Shown: positions 16,834-28,267 of the stretch, one piece after another
How the letters are laid out: every line of letters starts with the position of its first letter
How positions within the stretch are numbered: the first letter of the stretch is position 1
Assembly: GCF_003074055.1 (NCBI RefSeq)
Contig: NZ_CP029043.1
Span: 5,200,501-5,264,500, forward strand
Source of the DNA: Streptomyces nigra
GTDB lineage: Bacteria; Actinomycetota; Actinomycetes; Streptomycetales; Streptomycetaceae
Direction of reading: 5' to 3'
DNA length: 64,000 nt
The notes under the pieces: generated by a model
The model's input: the letters and a program-made list of their open reading frames with translations, nothing else
Told to the model about the DNA's origin: nothing
Database searches by the model: none
Translations under genes and position numbers: made by a program

Positions 16834-17162
16834 TCAAGGCGGCGGGCGTGACCGAGGTGACGGACGCGGACTTCGCGGCGGAGGTGATCGGGGCGGAACT
16901 GCCGGTGCTGGTGGAGTTCACCGCCGACTGGTGCCCGCCGTGCCGGCAGATGGGGCCGGTGCTGGGCGCGCTGGCCGCGGAGGAGGGGGAGCGGCTGAAG
17001 GTCGTCCAGCTCGACGTGGACACCAATCCGCTGACGGCCAACGCCTACAAGGTGCTGTCCATGCCGACCTTCCTCGTCTTCCGTGACGGCGAGCCGGTGA
17101 AGGCGATGGTCGGGGCGCGGGCCAAGCGTCGGCTGCTGGAGGAGCTGGCAGACGTGCTCTGA
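16830..17162 (+). CDS. trxA: Thioredoxin with WCPPC active site
   Basis: 110 residues from GTG at 16830, overlapping the merR stop. Standard thioredoxin fold with FTADWCPPCRQMGPVL (Cys35, Cys38), DVDTNP, and the cis-proline motif SMPTFLVFRDG. The active site is CPPC in place of the usual CGPC; a proline there normally shifts redox potential and partner choice. Cytosolic, no signal peptide. The operon with MerR suggests an inducible, stress-responsive thioredoxin rather than the housekeeping one. Confidence 0.92.
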   Translation: MIKAAGVTEVTDADFAAEVIGAELPVLVEFTADWCPPCRQMGPVLGALAAEEGERLKVVQLDVDTNPLTANAYKVLSMPTFLVFRDGEPVKAMVGARAKRRLLEELADVL

Positions 17163-17183
17163 GCACCGCGCCACACGCAACGA

Positions 17184-17217
17184 GAAATCCCCCGGGCAAT
17201 TGCGCCCGGGGGATTTC
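17184..17217 (+). terminator. Terminator after trxA
   Basis: Perfect 14-bp stem GAAATCCCCCGGGC (17184-17197) and GCCCGGGGGATTTC (17204-17217) followed by TTT. Confidence 0.9.
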
Positions 17218-17303
17218 TTTGCGTATATTCAATGGTTCGCGACTTCGAATAGGGAAGGCGCGGAGAAGTTCAGTGAGCACAGTATATCCGGGCGGGAGCG
17301 GAA

Positions 17304-19550
17304 TTGTCAAACACCGAATTCCAAGACGGTGAATTGCGACGCGAGCAGGAATTCATCGACGGCCTGTACGCACGCGTCGACGCCCTGCGCGGCGACACCG
17401 AGGCCGGAGTCACGGACGCGCTCGCCCAGGGCGACAAGCCCATGCAGGCCCGTCTGGAGCGGGACATCCTCGTCGCCGAACGCTCGGGGCTGCTCGCCGC
17501 GCTGAACGCGGTCGACGGCTCCCTGTGCTTCGGCCGGATCGACCTCTCCTCGGGCGGCGCCCACCACATCGGCCGGATCGGTCTGCGCGCCGACGACACC
17601 GAACGCACCCCGATCCTCATCGACTGGCGGGCCGACGTCGCCCGCCCCTTCTACCTGGCCACCGGCCACACCCCGATGGGGCTGCGCCGCCGGCGGCACA
17701 TCACCACCGAGGGGCGGACGGTCACCGCCCTGCACGACGAGATCCTGGACCTCGGCGACCGGGAGCGCACCGGCCACGAGGACCCCAGCGGCGACGCCGT
17801 GCTCCTCGCGGCGCTCGACGCCGCCCGCACCGGCCGGATGCACGACATCGTGCAGACCATCCAGGCCGAGCAGGACGAGATCATCCGGGCACCGCACCGC
17901 GGCGTCCTCGTCGTCGAGGGCGGCCCCGGCACCGGCAAGACCGCCGTCGCCCTGCACCGCGCCGCCTACCTCCTCTACGAGCACCGCGAGCTGCTCGCCA
18001 AGCGGGCCGTCCTCATCGTCGGCCCCAACCCCGCCTTCCTCGGCTACATCGGCGAGGTGCTGCCCTCCCTCGGCGAGACCGGCGTCCTGCTGGCCACGGT
18101 CGGCGAACTCTTCCCCGGCGTGAAGGCCACCGCGACCGACACCCGCGAGGCGGCCGCCGTGAAGGGCCGCGCCGACATGGCCGACGTCCTCGCCGAGGTC
18201 GTCCGGGACTGGCAGGCGCTGCCCGACCCGGTCATCGCCATCGAGCACGACCGCGAGGTCCTCATGCTCGACGACGGACTGGTCAAGGTCGCCCGCGAGA
18301 AGACCCGCGCCGCCCGGCTGCCGCACAACGCGGCCCGGGAGCACTTCGAGGGGCACATCCTCAACACCCTCACCGAGCTGTACGCCGAGCGGGTCGGCAC
18401 CGACCCCTTCGACGGCACCAGCCTCCTCGACCCCAGCGACATCACCCAGATCCGCGACGAGATCGCCGAGAACCCCGAGGTGTGGGCGGCCATCGACCAG
18501 CTGTGGCCCCGGCTCACCCCGCAGCGCCTGGTCGCCGACTTCCTCGCCGACCCCGTCGGCTACCTCCCCGACGAGGACGCCGCCGCGATCCGGCGGCCCG
18601 TCACCCGGGCGTGGACGGTTGCGGACGTACCGCTGCTCGACGAGGCCGCCGAACTGCTCGGCGAGGACGACCGGCTCGCCCGGGTCCGCGCCGAGCGTGA
18701 GCGCGAGACGCAGATCGCCTACGCGCAGGGCGTGCTGGACGTGTCGTACGCGTCCCGGACCTACGAGTTCGACGACAAGGACGAGGAGGACAGCGAGGTC
18801 CTCTCCGCCCACGACATCATCGACGCCGAGCGGTTCGCCGAGCGGCAGGAGGAGGACGACCACCGCAGCGCCGCCGAGCGCGCGGCGGCCGACCGGACCT
18901 GGGCGTTCGGGCACATCATCGTCGACGAGGCGCAGGAGCTGTCGCCGATGGCCTGGCGCCTGCTCATGCGGCGCGTCCCCACCCGGTCGATGACCCTCGT
19001 CGGCGACCCGGCGCAGACCGCCGAGGCGGCCGGCGTCGGCTCCTGGGAGAAGATCCTCCAGCCGTATGTCGAGGACCGCTGGGAGCACACCCGGCTCGGC
19101 GTCAACTACCGCACGCCCGCCGAGATCATGGAGCTGGCGGCGGCCGTCGTCCGGGCGGAGGACCCGGACTTCGAACCGCCGAGTTCCGTACGGTCGACGG
19201 GAGAGCGGCCCTGGGTGCGGGCCACCGACGATCTGCCTGAGGCCGTGGCCTCGGCGGTGAAGGAGCTGACCCCTGCGGAGGGGCGGCTCGCGGTCATCGC
19301 GCCGCGGCATCTGCACCGGCGGCTGGCCGCCCGGCTGGACGGGGTGACGGCGGGGGAGCAGCCCGATCTCACGCGTACGGTCGTGCTCCTCGACCCCCGT
19401 CAGGCCAAGGGCCTGGAGTTCGACTCGGTGCTGGTGGTCGAGCCGGGGCTGTACGGCACGAGCGACTTGTACGTGGCCCTGACGCGTGCGACGCAACGCC
19501 TGGGTGTCCTCCACACGGGCCGCCTCCCCAAGGCCCTGGCCGAGAACTGA
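17304..19550 (+). CDS. helR: HelD/HelR-like UvrD-family helicase (RNA polymerase-associated)
   Basis: 748 residues from TTG at 17304, GGGAGCGGAA upstream. Superfamily-1A motor: Walker A EGGPGTGKTAVAL (about residue 210), Walker B DEAQELSPMAWRLL (about 540), GDPAQTAEA, GVNYRTPAEI, and a C-terminal VALTRATQRLGVLH. The N-terminal ~150 residues start with a helical hairpin (residues 8-75, REQEFIDGLYARVDAL ...) instead of a UvrD start, and there is a large insertion between motifs; both are hallmarks of actinobacterial HelD, which removes stalled RNA polymerase from DNA. In S. venezuelae the homologue HelR displaces rifamycin. I assign HelR by architecture; DNA-repair helicase is the alternative. 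Monocistronic, ending in a dispersed palindrome. Leader and start are AT-rich compared with neighbours. Confidence 0.82.
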   Translation: MSNTEFQDGELRREQEFIDGLYARVDALRGDTEAGVTDALAQGDKPMQARLERDILVAERSGLLAALNAVDGSLCFGRIDLSSGGAHHIGRIGLRADDTERTPILIDWRADVARPFYLATGHTPMGLRRRRHITTEGRTVTALHDEILDLGDRERTGHEDPSGDAVLLAALDAARTGRMHDIVQTIQAEQDEIIRAPHRGVLVVEGGPGTGKTAVALHRAAYLLYEHRELLAKRAVLIVGPNPAFLGYIGEVLPSLGETGVLLATVGELFPGVKATATDTREAAAVKGRADMADVLAEVVRDWQALPDPVIAIEHDREVLMLDDGLVKVAREKTRAARLPHNAAREHFEGHILNTLTELYAERVGTDPFDGTSLLDPSDITQIRDEIAENPEVWAAIDQLWPRLTPQRLVADFLADPVGYLPDEDAAAIRRPVTRAWTVADVPLLDEAAELLGEDDRLARVRAERERETQIAYAQGVLDVSYASRTYEFDDKDEEDSEVLSAHDIIDAERFAERQEEDDHRSAAERAAADRTWAFGHIIVDEAQELSPMAWRLLMRRVPTRSMTLVGDPAQTAEAAGVGSWEKILQPYVEDRWEHTRLGVNYRTPAEIMELAAAVVRAEDPDFEPPSSVRSTGERPWVRATDDLPEAVASAVKELTPAEGRLAVIAPRHLHRRLAARLDGVTAGEQPDLTRTVVLLDPRQAKGLEFDSVLVVEPGLYGTSDLYVALTRATQRLGVLHTGRLPKALAEN

Positions 19551-19612
19551 CCTCCTTCGCCCCCGCCGCCCCTACCCGTCCCATCCTTCTGGGGCTCCAC
19601 CCCAGACCCCGC

Positions 19613-19660
19613 TCCTCAAACGCCGGAGGGGCTGAATTCAGCCCCTCCGGCGTTCGAGGA
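19613..19660. repeat. 36-bp perfect palindrome within a Streptomyces dispersed intergenic element
   Basis: AACGCCGGAGGGGCTGAA (19619-19636) is followed directly by its exact reverse complement (19637-19654); the stem continues after one mismatch with TCCTC (19613-19617) / GAGGA (19656-19660). The preceding CTCCACCCCAGACCCCGCTC and this hairpin match an intergenic sequence I have seen many times in Streptomyces genomes, so it is probably a dispersed repeat that also serves as a terminator between helR and glgB (convergent). Confidence 0.75.
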
Positions 19661-19688
19661 CGAGGCCCGTCCAGGGCCGAAGCGGGGG

Positions 19689-19710
19689 CCCGGGGGCGGC
19701 AGCCCCCGGG
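19689..19710. terminator. Second hairpin between helR and glgB
   Basis: CCCGGGGGC (19689-19697) and GCCCCCGGG (19702-19710) with a GGCA loop. Part of the same intergenic element; may terminate glgB on the minus strand. Confidence 0.6.
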
Positions 19711-19740
19711 GACGGGAAGGGGCGGCGGGGGCGAGGAGAC

Positions 19741-22605
19741 CTAGGCCGGGCGGAGCCAGACCGTGGCCAGGGGCGGCAGCGTCAGGCGGATGCTGGCCGG
19801 GTGGGCGTGCCAGGTCTGCGGCTCGGGCTTCACCGGGTCGGGATTGACCACGTCACCGCCCCCGTACCGCGCCGCATCCGTGTTCACCACCTCATGCCAC
19901 GCCGGCACCTCCTCCGGCACCCCCAGCCGATACTCCTCCCGCACGACCGGCGACATGTTCGACACCGCCAGCAACGGCACCCCCTCCGCGTCGTACCGCA
20001 GAAACGCGAACACGTTGTCATCGGCGGCGTCCCCGACCACCCACCGGAACCCGGACGGATCGGTGTCGCGCTGCCACAGCGCCGGCGTATGCCGGTACAC
20101 CGTGTTCAGGTCCCGCACCAGATCCCGCACCCCCCGATGGTCCGCCTCCGCCCCGTACGCCGGATCCAGCAGCCACCAGTCCGGCCCGTGCGCCTCCGAC
20201 CACTCGGCGCCCTGCGCGAACTCCTGGCCCATGAAGAGGAGTTGCTTCCCCGGGTGCGCCCACATGAAGCCCAGGTAGGCCCGCAGATTGGCCCGCTGCT
20301 GCCACCAGTCACCCGGCATCTTCGACACCAGCGACCGCTTGCCGTGCACCACCTCGTCGTGCGAGATCGGCAGGACGTAGTTCTCGCTGTACGCGTACAC
20401 CATCGAGAACGTCATCTCGTCGTGGTGGTACCTGCGGTGCACCGGCTCCTTCGTCATGTACTGCAGCGAGTCGTGCATCCAGCCCATGTTCCACTTCAGC
20501 CCGAACCCCAGCCCGCCGAAGCCGCCGGGACCGGTCACATGCGTCGGCCGGGTCACCCCGTCCCACGCCGTCGACTCCTCCGCGATCGTCACGATCCCCG
20601 GGTTGCGCCGGTAGACGGTCGCGTTCATCTCCTGCAGGAACGCCACCGCGTCCAGGTTCTCCCGGCCCCCGTGCTCGTTCGGCACCCACTGGCCCGGCTC
20701 ACGTGAATAGTCCAGGTAGAGCATCGAGGCGACGGCGTCCACCCGCAGCCCGTCGATGTGGAACTCCTCGCACCAGTACACCGCGTTGGCGACCAGGAAG
20801 TTGCGCACCTCGCGCCGTCCGAAGTCGAACTCCAGCGTGCCCCAGTCGGGGTGCGCGGAGCGCAGCGGGTCCTCGTGCTCGTACAGCGGACGTCCGTCGA
20901 ACTCGGCCAGAGCCCAGTCGTCGCGCGGGAAGTGCGCCGGCACCCAGTCCATCAGCACCCCGATCCCGGCCTGGTGCAGCCGGTCCACGAGGTACTTGAA
21001 GTCGTCGGGGGTGCCGAGCCGGGCCGTCGGCGCGTAGAACCCGGTGACCTGGTAGCCCCACGAGCCCCCGAAGGGATGCTCGGCGACCGGCATCAGCTCC
21101 ACATGGGTGAAGCCCAGGTCCTTGACGTAGGCGGGCAGCTGCTCGGCGAGCCGGCGGTACGTCAGCCCCGGGCGCCATGACGCCAGATGTACCTCGTACA
21201 CCGAGAACGGCGCCTCGTGCGGGGCCGGAGTCCCGCGCCGCTCCAGCCAGGCCGCGTCGCCCCACTCGTACTGCGAGGCGTACACGATGGACGACGTGTT
21301 CGGCGGGGCCTCCGTGCGCCGGGCCATCGGGTCCGCGCGCAGCGTCTTCGAACCGTCGGGCCGGGTGATCTCGAACTTGTAGAGCTCGCCCTCCCCGATG
21401 CCGGGCACGAACAGCTCCCACACGCCCGTGCCGCCGAGCGAGCGCAGCGGGTAGCCGGTGCCGTCCCAGTAGTTGAAGGTGCCGGCGAGCGAGACGCCGC
21501 GCGCGTTCGGCGCCCACACGGTGAAGCGGGTGCCGGTCACGCCCTGGTGCGTCATCGGCTGGGCGCCGAGGGCCCGCCACAGCTCCTCGTGCCGGCCCTC
21601 ACCGATCAGATGCAGGTCCAGGTCGCCCAGCGCCGGGAGGAAGCGGTACGCGTCCTCGGTCTCCTGCACCGTCCCCTCGTACGCCACGAGAAGCCGGTAG
21701 TCCTGCGGTACGTCCCGCAGCGGGAGCAGCCCGGTGAAGAACCCGTCGCCGTCGTCGTGCAGCTCCCCCCGTACGGCACCGGCGACGACCGTCACCGACA
21801 GGGCGAACGGCCGGAAGGCGCGGAAGGCGACCCCGCCGGGGACCGGGTGCGCGCCGAGCACGGAGTGCGGCTCGTGGTGGGTGCCGGACAGCAGCCGGTC
21901 GCGGTCGGCGGCGTCCAGGGCGGCGGAGTCCGCGACCGTCACGGGCGCCGCAGGCTGCTGCTCGCCGCCGCCCTTGCCCTCGTTCGCCTGCTGGGCGGGG
22001 ATCTTCTTCTGAGCGGCCTGCTGGGCGGGGATGCGCCGGGCCCCGGCCTTCTTCGCGCCCGTGCCCGCGCCCGCGGACGGCGGCACGGAGCCCTCGCCCG
22101 TGGAACCCTTCGCGGCGGCGGCCTTGGCGGGCGTCCGCGCGGTGGCCTGCTTGGCGACGGTCTTCCTCGCGGGGGACTGCTTGACGGCGGCCTTCTTCGC
22201 CACCGCCTTCTTGGCGGTGGCGGTCGTGGTCGCGGCCTTCTTGGCGGTCGTCTTCTTCGCCACGGCCTTCTTCGTCGTCGCGGCCTTCTTGGCAGCCGTC
22301 TTCTCGGTCGGTGCCGCCTTCTTCGCAGCCGCCTTCTTCGCGACCACCGTCTTCTCGACGGCCTTCTTCGCAGCCGCCGCGGCCGGGGCCTTCTTCGCCG
22401 TCCCCTTCTTCGCGGCCCCCTTCCGCATGGACGCCACGGCCTTCTCCACGGCCTGCGCGGACCTGGCCGTCCCGGCCTGCGCGGCCTTCTTCGACGGCGC
22501 CTTCTTGGCCGCCGCCTTCTTCGCCGGCGTCTTCGTCTCGGCCGTCGTGGACTCGACCGGCGTCTGCGGGGCCGGCTCGCTGGGGGGAGTGGTGCGGGGG
22601 GTCAC
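19741..22605 (-). CDS. glgB: 1,4-alpha-glucan branching enzyme with long Lys/Ala-rich N-terminal extension
   Basis: 954 residues. Residues ~228-954 are a full-length GlgB: CBM48-like domains ([20 protein letters not shown]), then a GH13 barrel with [23 protein letters not shown], the nucleophile region [15 protein letters not shown], acid/base [11 protein letters not shown] and [12 protein letters not shown]. It introduces alpha-1,6 branches into glucan made by GlgE. Residues 1-225 are a low-complexity extension of KKA/AKKA repeats ending in two RIPAQQ/KIPAQQ units, resembling histone H1 tails. GTG at 22605 overlaps the pep2 stop (GTGA) and has GAGGAGG upstream. Last gene of glgE-treS-pep2-glgB. 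Confidence 0.93.
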   Translation of the reverse strand: MTPRTTPPSEPAPQTPVESTTAETKTPAKKAAAKKAPSKKAAQAGTARSAQAVEKAVASMRKGAAKKGTAKKAPAAAAAKKAVEKTVVAKKAAAKKAAPTEKTAAKKAATTKKAVAKKTTAKKAATTTATAKKAVAKKAAVKQSPARKTVAKQATARTPAKAAAAKGSTGEGSVPPSAGAGTGAKKAGARRIPAQQAAQKKIPAQQANEGKGGGEQQPAAPVTVADSAALDAADRDRLLSGTHHEPHSVLGAHPVPGGVAFRAFRPFALSVTVVAGAVRGELHDDGDGFFTGLLPLRDVPQDYRLLVAYEGTVQETEDAYRFLPALGDLDLHLIGEGRHEELWRALGAQPMTHQGVTGTRFTVWAPNARGVSLAGTFNYWDGTGYPLRSLGGTGVWELFVPGIGEGELYKFEITRPDGSKTLRADPMARRTEAPPNTSSIVYASQYEWGDAAWLERRGTPAPHEAPFSVYEVHLASWRPGLTYRRLAEQLPAYVKDLGFTHVELMPVAEHPFGGSWGYQVTGFYAPTARLGTPDDFKYLVDRLHQAGIGVLMDWVPAHFPRDDWALAEFDGRPLYEHEDPLRSAHPDWGTLEFDFGRREVRNFLVANAVYWCEEFHIDGLRVDAVASMLYLDYSREPGQWVPNEHGGRENLDAVAFLQEMNATVYRRNPGIVTIAEESTAWDGVTRPTHVTGPGGFGGLGFGLKWNMGWMHDSLQYMTKEPVHRRYHHDEMTFSMVYAYSENYVLPISHDEVVHGKRSLVSKMPGDWWQQRANLRAYLGFMWAHPGKQLLFMGQEFAQGAEWSEAHGPDWWLLDPAYGAEADHRGVRDLVRDLNTVYRHTPALWQRDTDPSGFRWVVGDAADDNVFAFLRYDAEGVPLLAVSNMSPVVREEYRLGVPEEVPAWHEVVNTDAARYGGGDVVNPDPVKPEPQTWHAHPASIRLTLPPLATVWLRPA

Positions 22606-23737
22606 GGGCGGGGCCTCCTCGGCGAAGGGGGGAACACGGGGGTGGAGGGGGGTGCGGGCGGGGCGTCGGTGGCGAGCCGGCGTATCGCCGTCATCGGCAC
22701 CGGCAGCCAGTCCGGCCGGTGCCGGGCCTCGTACACGACCTCGTAGATCGCCTTGTCCGTCTCGTACGCCCGCAGCAGCACCGGATCGGTCCGCGGGTCC
22801 GCGCCGCCGGCCTCGGCGTAGCCGGTGCAGTAGGCGGCCCGGCAGGCCTCGGCCCAGCCGGGGGCCGGATGCTCGGCGGAGTGGGCGGCGTAGTCGAAGC
22901 TGCGCAGCATGCCGGCCACGTCCCGCACCGGCGGTTGCGGCATCCGCCGTTCCGCGAGCGGCTTCGACGGCTCGCCCTCGAAGTCGATCAGCCACCACTG
23001 CCCGGAGGGCGAGCGCAGGCACTGCCCGAGGTGCAGATCGCCGTGGACGCGCTGGGCCGTCCAGGTGGAGCCCTCGGCGGCGAGTTCGGCCAGCGCGTCG
23101 AAGGCCGAGCGCAGGGCGGGCGCGTACGGCCGTAACGCGGGCACCGCCTGGGCGGCCGCGTCGAGCCGTTCGAGCATGCCCTCGACCTGTTGCCGCACCT
23201 GCGTGTGCCCGAGCGTGACGGTCGGCAGGGCGCGGGCCAGCGCCGTGTGCACCTCGGCGGTCGCGCGCCCCAGCGCCCGCGCCGCCGCCGCGAAGTCCTC
23301 GCCCTTGGCGAGCCCGCGCAGCGCCAGGTCCCAGCCGTCCGCCGCGCCCTGCACGAACGGCTGGAGCACGCCCAGCACATACGGCTCACCCGACAGCTCC
23401 GCCCGCATCCACGCCGTCGGCGCGGGCACCCGGTCGCAGCCCTCGCGGGCCAGCGCCAGAGGCAGCTCCAGGTCGGGGTTGACGCCGGGCACGACCCGGC
23501 GCAGCAGCTTCAGGATGAACGTATCGCCGTATACGACAGAGGAGTTGGACTGCTCCGAGGTGATCAGGCGGGGCACCAGGCCCGACCGGATCTCGCCGCC
23601 GGTGTCCCGTTCGAAGCGCAGGGCGCCGATACGGGCCCCGGTGCGCAGGGCCTCCAGGAGCAGTTCGCAGGGGCGGGGGTCGTACAGCGCGTCGTACACG
23701 GTGCGTCCCGCGAGCGGGCCCTCGGTGACATGCCCGA

Positions 23738-25830
<2,093 letters not shown>

Positions 25831-25834
<4 letters not shown>

Positions 25835-28005
25835 GTGGCGGGTGACCCTCCGATCTGCGGGGTGGACGGTCGCAGAGCCTCGCCGCGCGCATCCCGGGGA
25901 CGCCCCCCGAGCTCCTGTCCGACGACGAGCACATGCGCGCCGCCGGGCAGCAGACGCACATAGTTCGCTCTGCCCCAGTGATAGGTCTCGCCGGTGAGCT
26001 CGTCGCGCACCGGCACCGACTCGTGCCAGTTCAGGCCGAGTTGCGGCATGTCCAACGAGACCGTCGCCTCCTGGGTGTGGTGGGGGTCGAGGTTGGCGAC
26101 CACCAGAACAGTGTTCGAGCCGCTGCGCTTCGAGTAGACGAGCACCTCCTCCTTGTCCGCGTGGTGGAAGTGCAGGTCGCGGAGCTGTCGCAGCGCCGGG
26201 TTCTCCCGCCGGATCATGTTGAGCCGGGTGATGAGGGGGGTGATGGTGCGGCCCTCGCGTTCGGCGGTCTCCCAGTCGCGTTGGCGCAGCTGGTACTTCT
26301 CGCTGTTCAGGTACTCCTCGCTGCCTTCGCGCAGGGGGGTGTTCTCGCACAGTTCATAGCCGCTGTAGACGCCCCAGGTGGGGGAGAGGGTGGCGGCCAG
26401 GACGGCGCGGACCTCGAAGGCGGGGCGGTGCCCGTGCTGGAGGTAGGCGTGGAGGATGTCGGGGGTGTTGACGAAGAAGTTGGGCCGCATGTAGGCGGCG
26501 GCCTCCCCGGACAGCTCGGTCAGATACTCCGTCAGCTCCTGCTTGCCGGTCCGCCAGGTGAAGTACGTGTACGACTGCTGGAAGCCGATCTGCGCCAGGG
26601 TGTGCATCATCGCCGGACGGGTGAACGCCTCCGCCAGGAAGATGACATCGGGGTCGGTGCGGTTGATGTCGGCGATGACCCGCTGCCAGAACACGACCGG
26701 CTTGGTGTGCGGATTGTCCACGCGGAAGATCCGCACCCCGTGGCCCATCCAGTGCCGCAGGATCCGCAGGGTCTCCGCGACCAGCCCGTCCATGTCCGCG
26801 TCGAACGCGATCGGGTAGATGTCCTGGTACTTCTTCGGCGGATTCTCCGCATACGCGATCGTGCCGTCGGGGCGGTGGTGGAACCACTCCGGATGCTTCG
26901 ACACCCACGGATGATCGGGCGAGCACTGCAGCGCGAAGTCCAGCGCGATCTCCAGCCCCAACTCCTGCGCGCGGGCCACGAACCGGTCGAAGTCCTCGAT
27001 CGTCCCCAGATCCGGGTGGACGGCGTCGTGCCCGCCCTCGGGCGAGCCGATCGCCCACGGCACCCCCACATCGTCCGGACCGGCGGACAGCGTGTTGTCG
27101 GGGCCCTTGCGGAACGTCGTCCCGATCGGATGGATCGGCGGCAGATACACGACGTCGAAGCCCATCGCGGCGATCGCCGGGAGCCGGCGCGCCGCCGTCT
27201 CGAACGTCCCGTGCGGCCGCTCCGGGGTGCCCTCGGAGCGCGGGAAGAACTCGTACCACGACCCGAACAGCGCCCGCTCCCGCTCCACCAGCAACGGCAA
27301 CGCCTCCGACGCCGTCACCAGATCCCGCACCGGATACCGGCCGAGGACGTCGTCGATCTCGGGCGTCAGCGCGGCCGACAACCGCCATGCCGCCGGGCGG
27401 GTCTCGTCCCGCAGCGCCTCGGCGGCCCGCAGGATCACCGTCCGCCCCGCGCCCTCGGGCACGCCGTCGGCGGCGCGTTCGTGCAGGCGCGCGCCCTCCT
27501 CCAGCACCAGCTCGGTGTCGATACCGGCCGGGATCTTGATCTGGGCGTGGTGCCGCCAGGTGGCGACGGGATCGCTCCACGCCTCGACCCGGAAGCTCCA
27601 GTCACCGGGCGCGTCCGGCGTCACGAGCGCGCCCCAGCGGTCGGTGCCCGGGGCGAGTTCGCGCATCGGGGTCCAGGGACCCGGGCGGCCCTTCGGATCG
27701 GTCAGCACGACGTTGGCGGCCACCGCGTCATGGCCCTCCCGGAACACGGTCGCCGTGACCATGAAGGACTCGCCGGTCACCGCCTTGGCGGGCCTGCGCC
27801 CGTGCTGCACGACCGGGCGGACGTCGAGGACCGGTATGCGCCCGATCCCGTCCGCCGCCCCGGCGGCCGGGGCGGGCCGCCGCGGCGCCGGCGGTCCCGG
27901 GTCGGCGGTCACGGTGTCACGGGCGGGCGGTGAATCGGCGCGGGCGGGCCGGGCCTGGGTGCGGGGCGTCGGGGGTGAGGACGACTGGTGGTGCTTGGCG
28001 GGCAT
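25831..28005 (-). CDS. glgE: Alpha-1,4-glucan:maltose-1-phosphate maltosyltransferase
   Basis: 724 residues from ATG at 28005 (AGGAG six bases upstream); an in-frame GTG-type start further up lacks a ribosome site. Extends alpha-glucan with maltose 1-phosphate. After a variable proline/alanine-rich head (1-70), the family core begins [20 protein letters not shown]; catalytic elements are [13 protein letters not shown] with the nucleophilic Asp, [13 protein letters not shown] with the acid/base Glu, and [20 protein letters not shown]13_3. First gene of the operon; the essential mycobacterial homologue is a drug target, while in Streptomyces the enzyme makes storage glucan tied to development. 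Confidence 0.95.
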
Positions 28006-28209
28006 GACCGCTCCTGTCCGCGTCAACGTTGGTGGGCGGATGACTATGGGGAGGTGGGTCCTGCGGTGTGACGGTGTCGCTGTCGGATGCACCCCGTGGG
28101 GGTGTGCGCCCGGGAGCGCACGGTGGGGTGTACCGGAGGAGCCTTCCCACCCTATTCGGGTGGGCAATCCGGCACTTTGTTAACTACTCACGCGTACGTC
28201 TACGTACAA
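28006..28209. other. Upstream region of the glgE operon
   Basis: About 200 bases without a gene between glgE and the protease. It contains a perfect hairpin CCCACCC (28146-28152) / GGGTGGG (28158-28164) and a GTACGT...ACGTAC dyad near 28194-28207. The promoter of glgE-treS-pep2-glgB must lie here, with a leader of up to ~150 bases; I could not find a clean -35/-10 pair. Confidence 0.35.
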
Positions 28210-28242
28210 GACCGGTCCCGTTCCGGACGAACGGGACCGGTC
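28210..28242 (-). terminator. Terminator after serine protease gene
   Basis: Perfect 13-bp stem GACCGGTCCCGTT (28210-28222) and AACGGGACCGGTC (28230-28242), 25 bases after the protease stop. Confidence 0.85.
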
Positions 28243-28267
28243 CCCGTGAGGGGCCGTCACCCGTGCG

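Noticed and set aside
21187-22746. Gly/Leu-rich repeat protein opposite glgB
   Set aside because: Antisense translation of the same repeats; no start signal.
22031-23218. Open frame opposite the GlgB tail (FFA/AAFF repeats)
   Set aside because: The repetitive hydrophobic sequence is the antisense of the Lys/Ala repeats (AAG/GCC codons), not a membrane protein.
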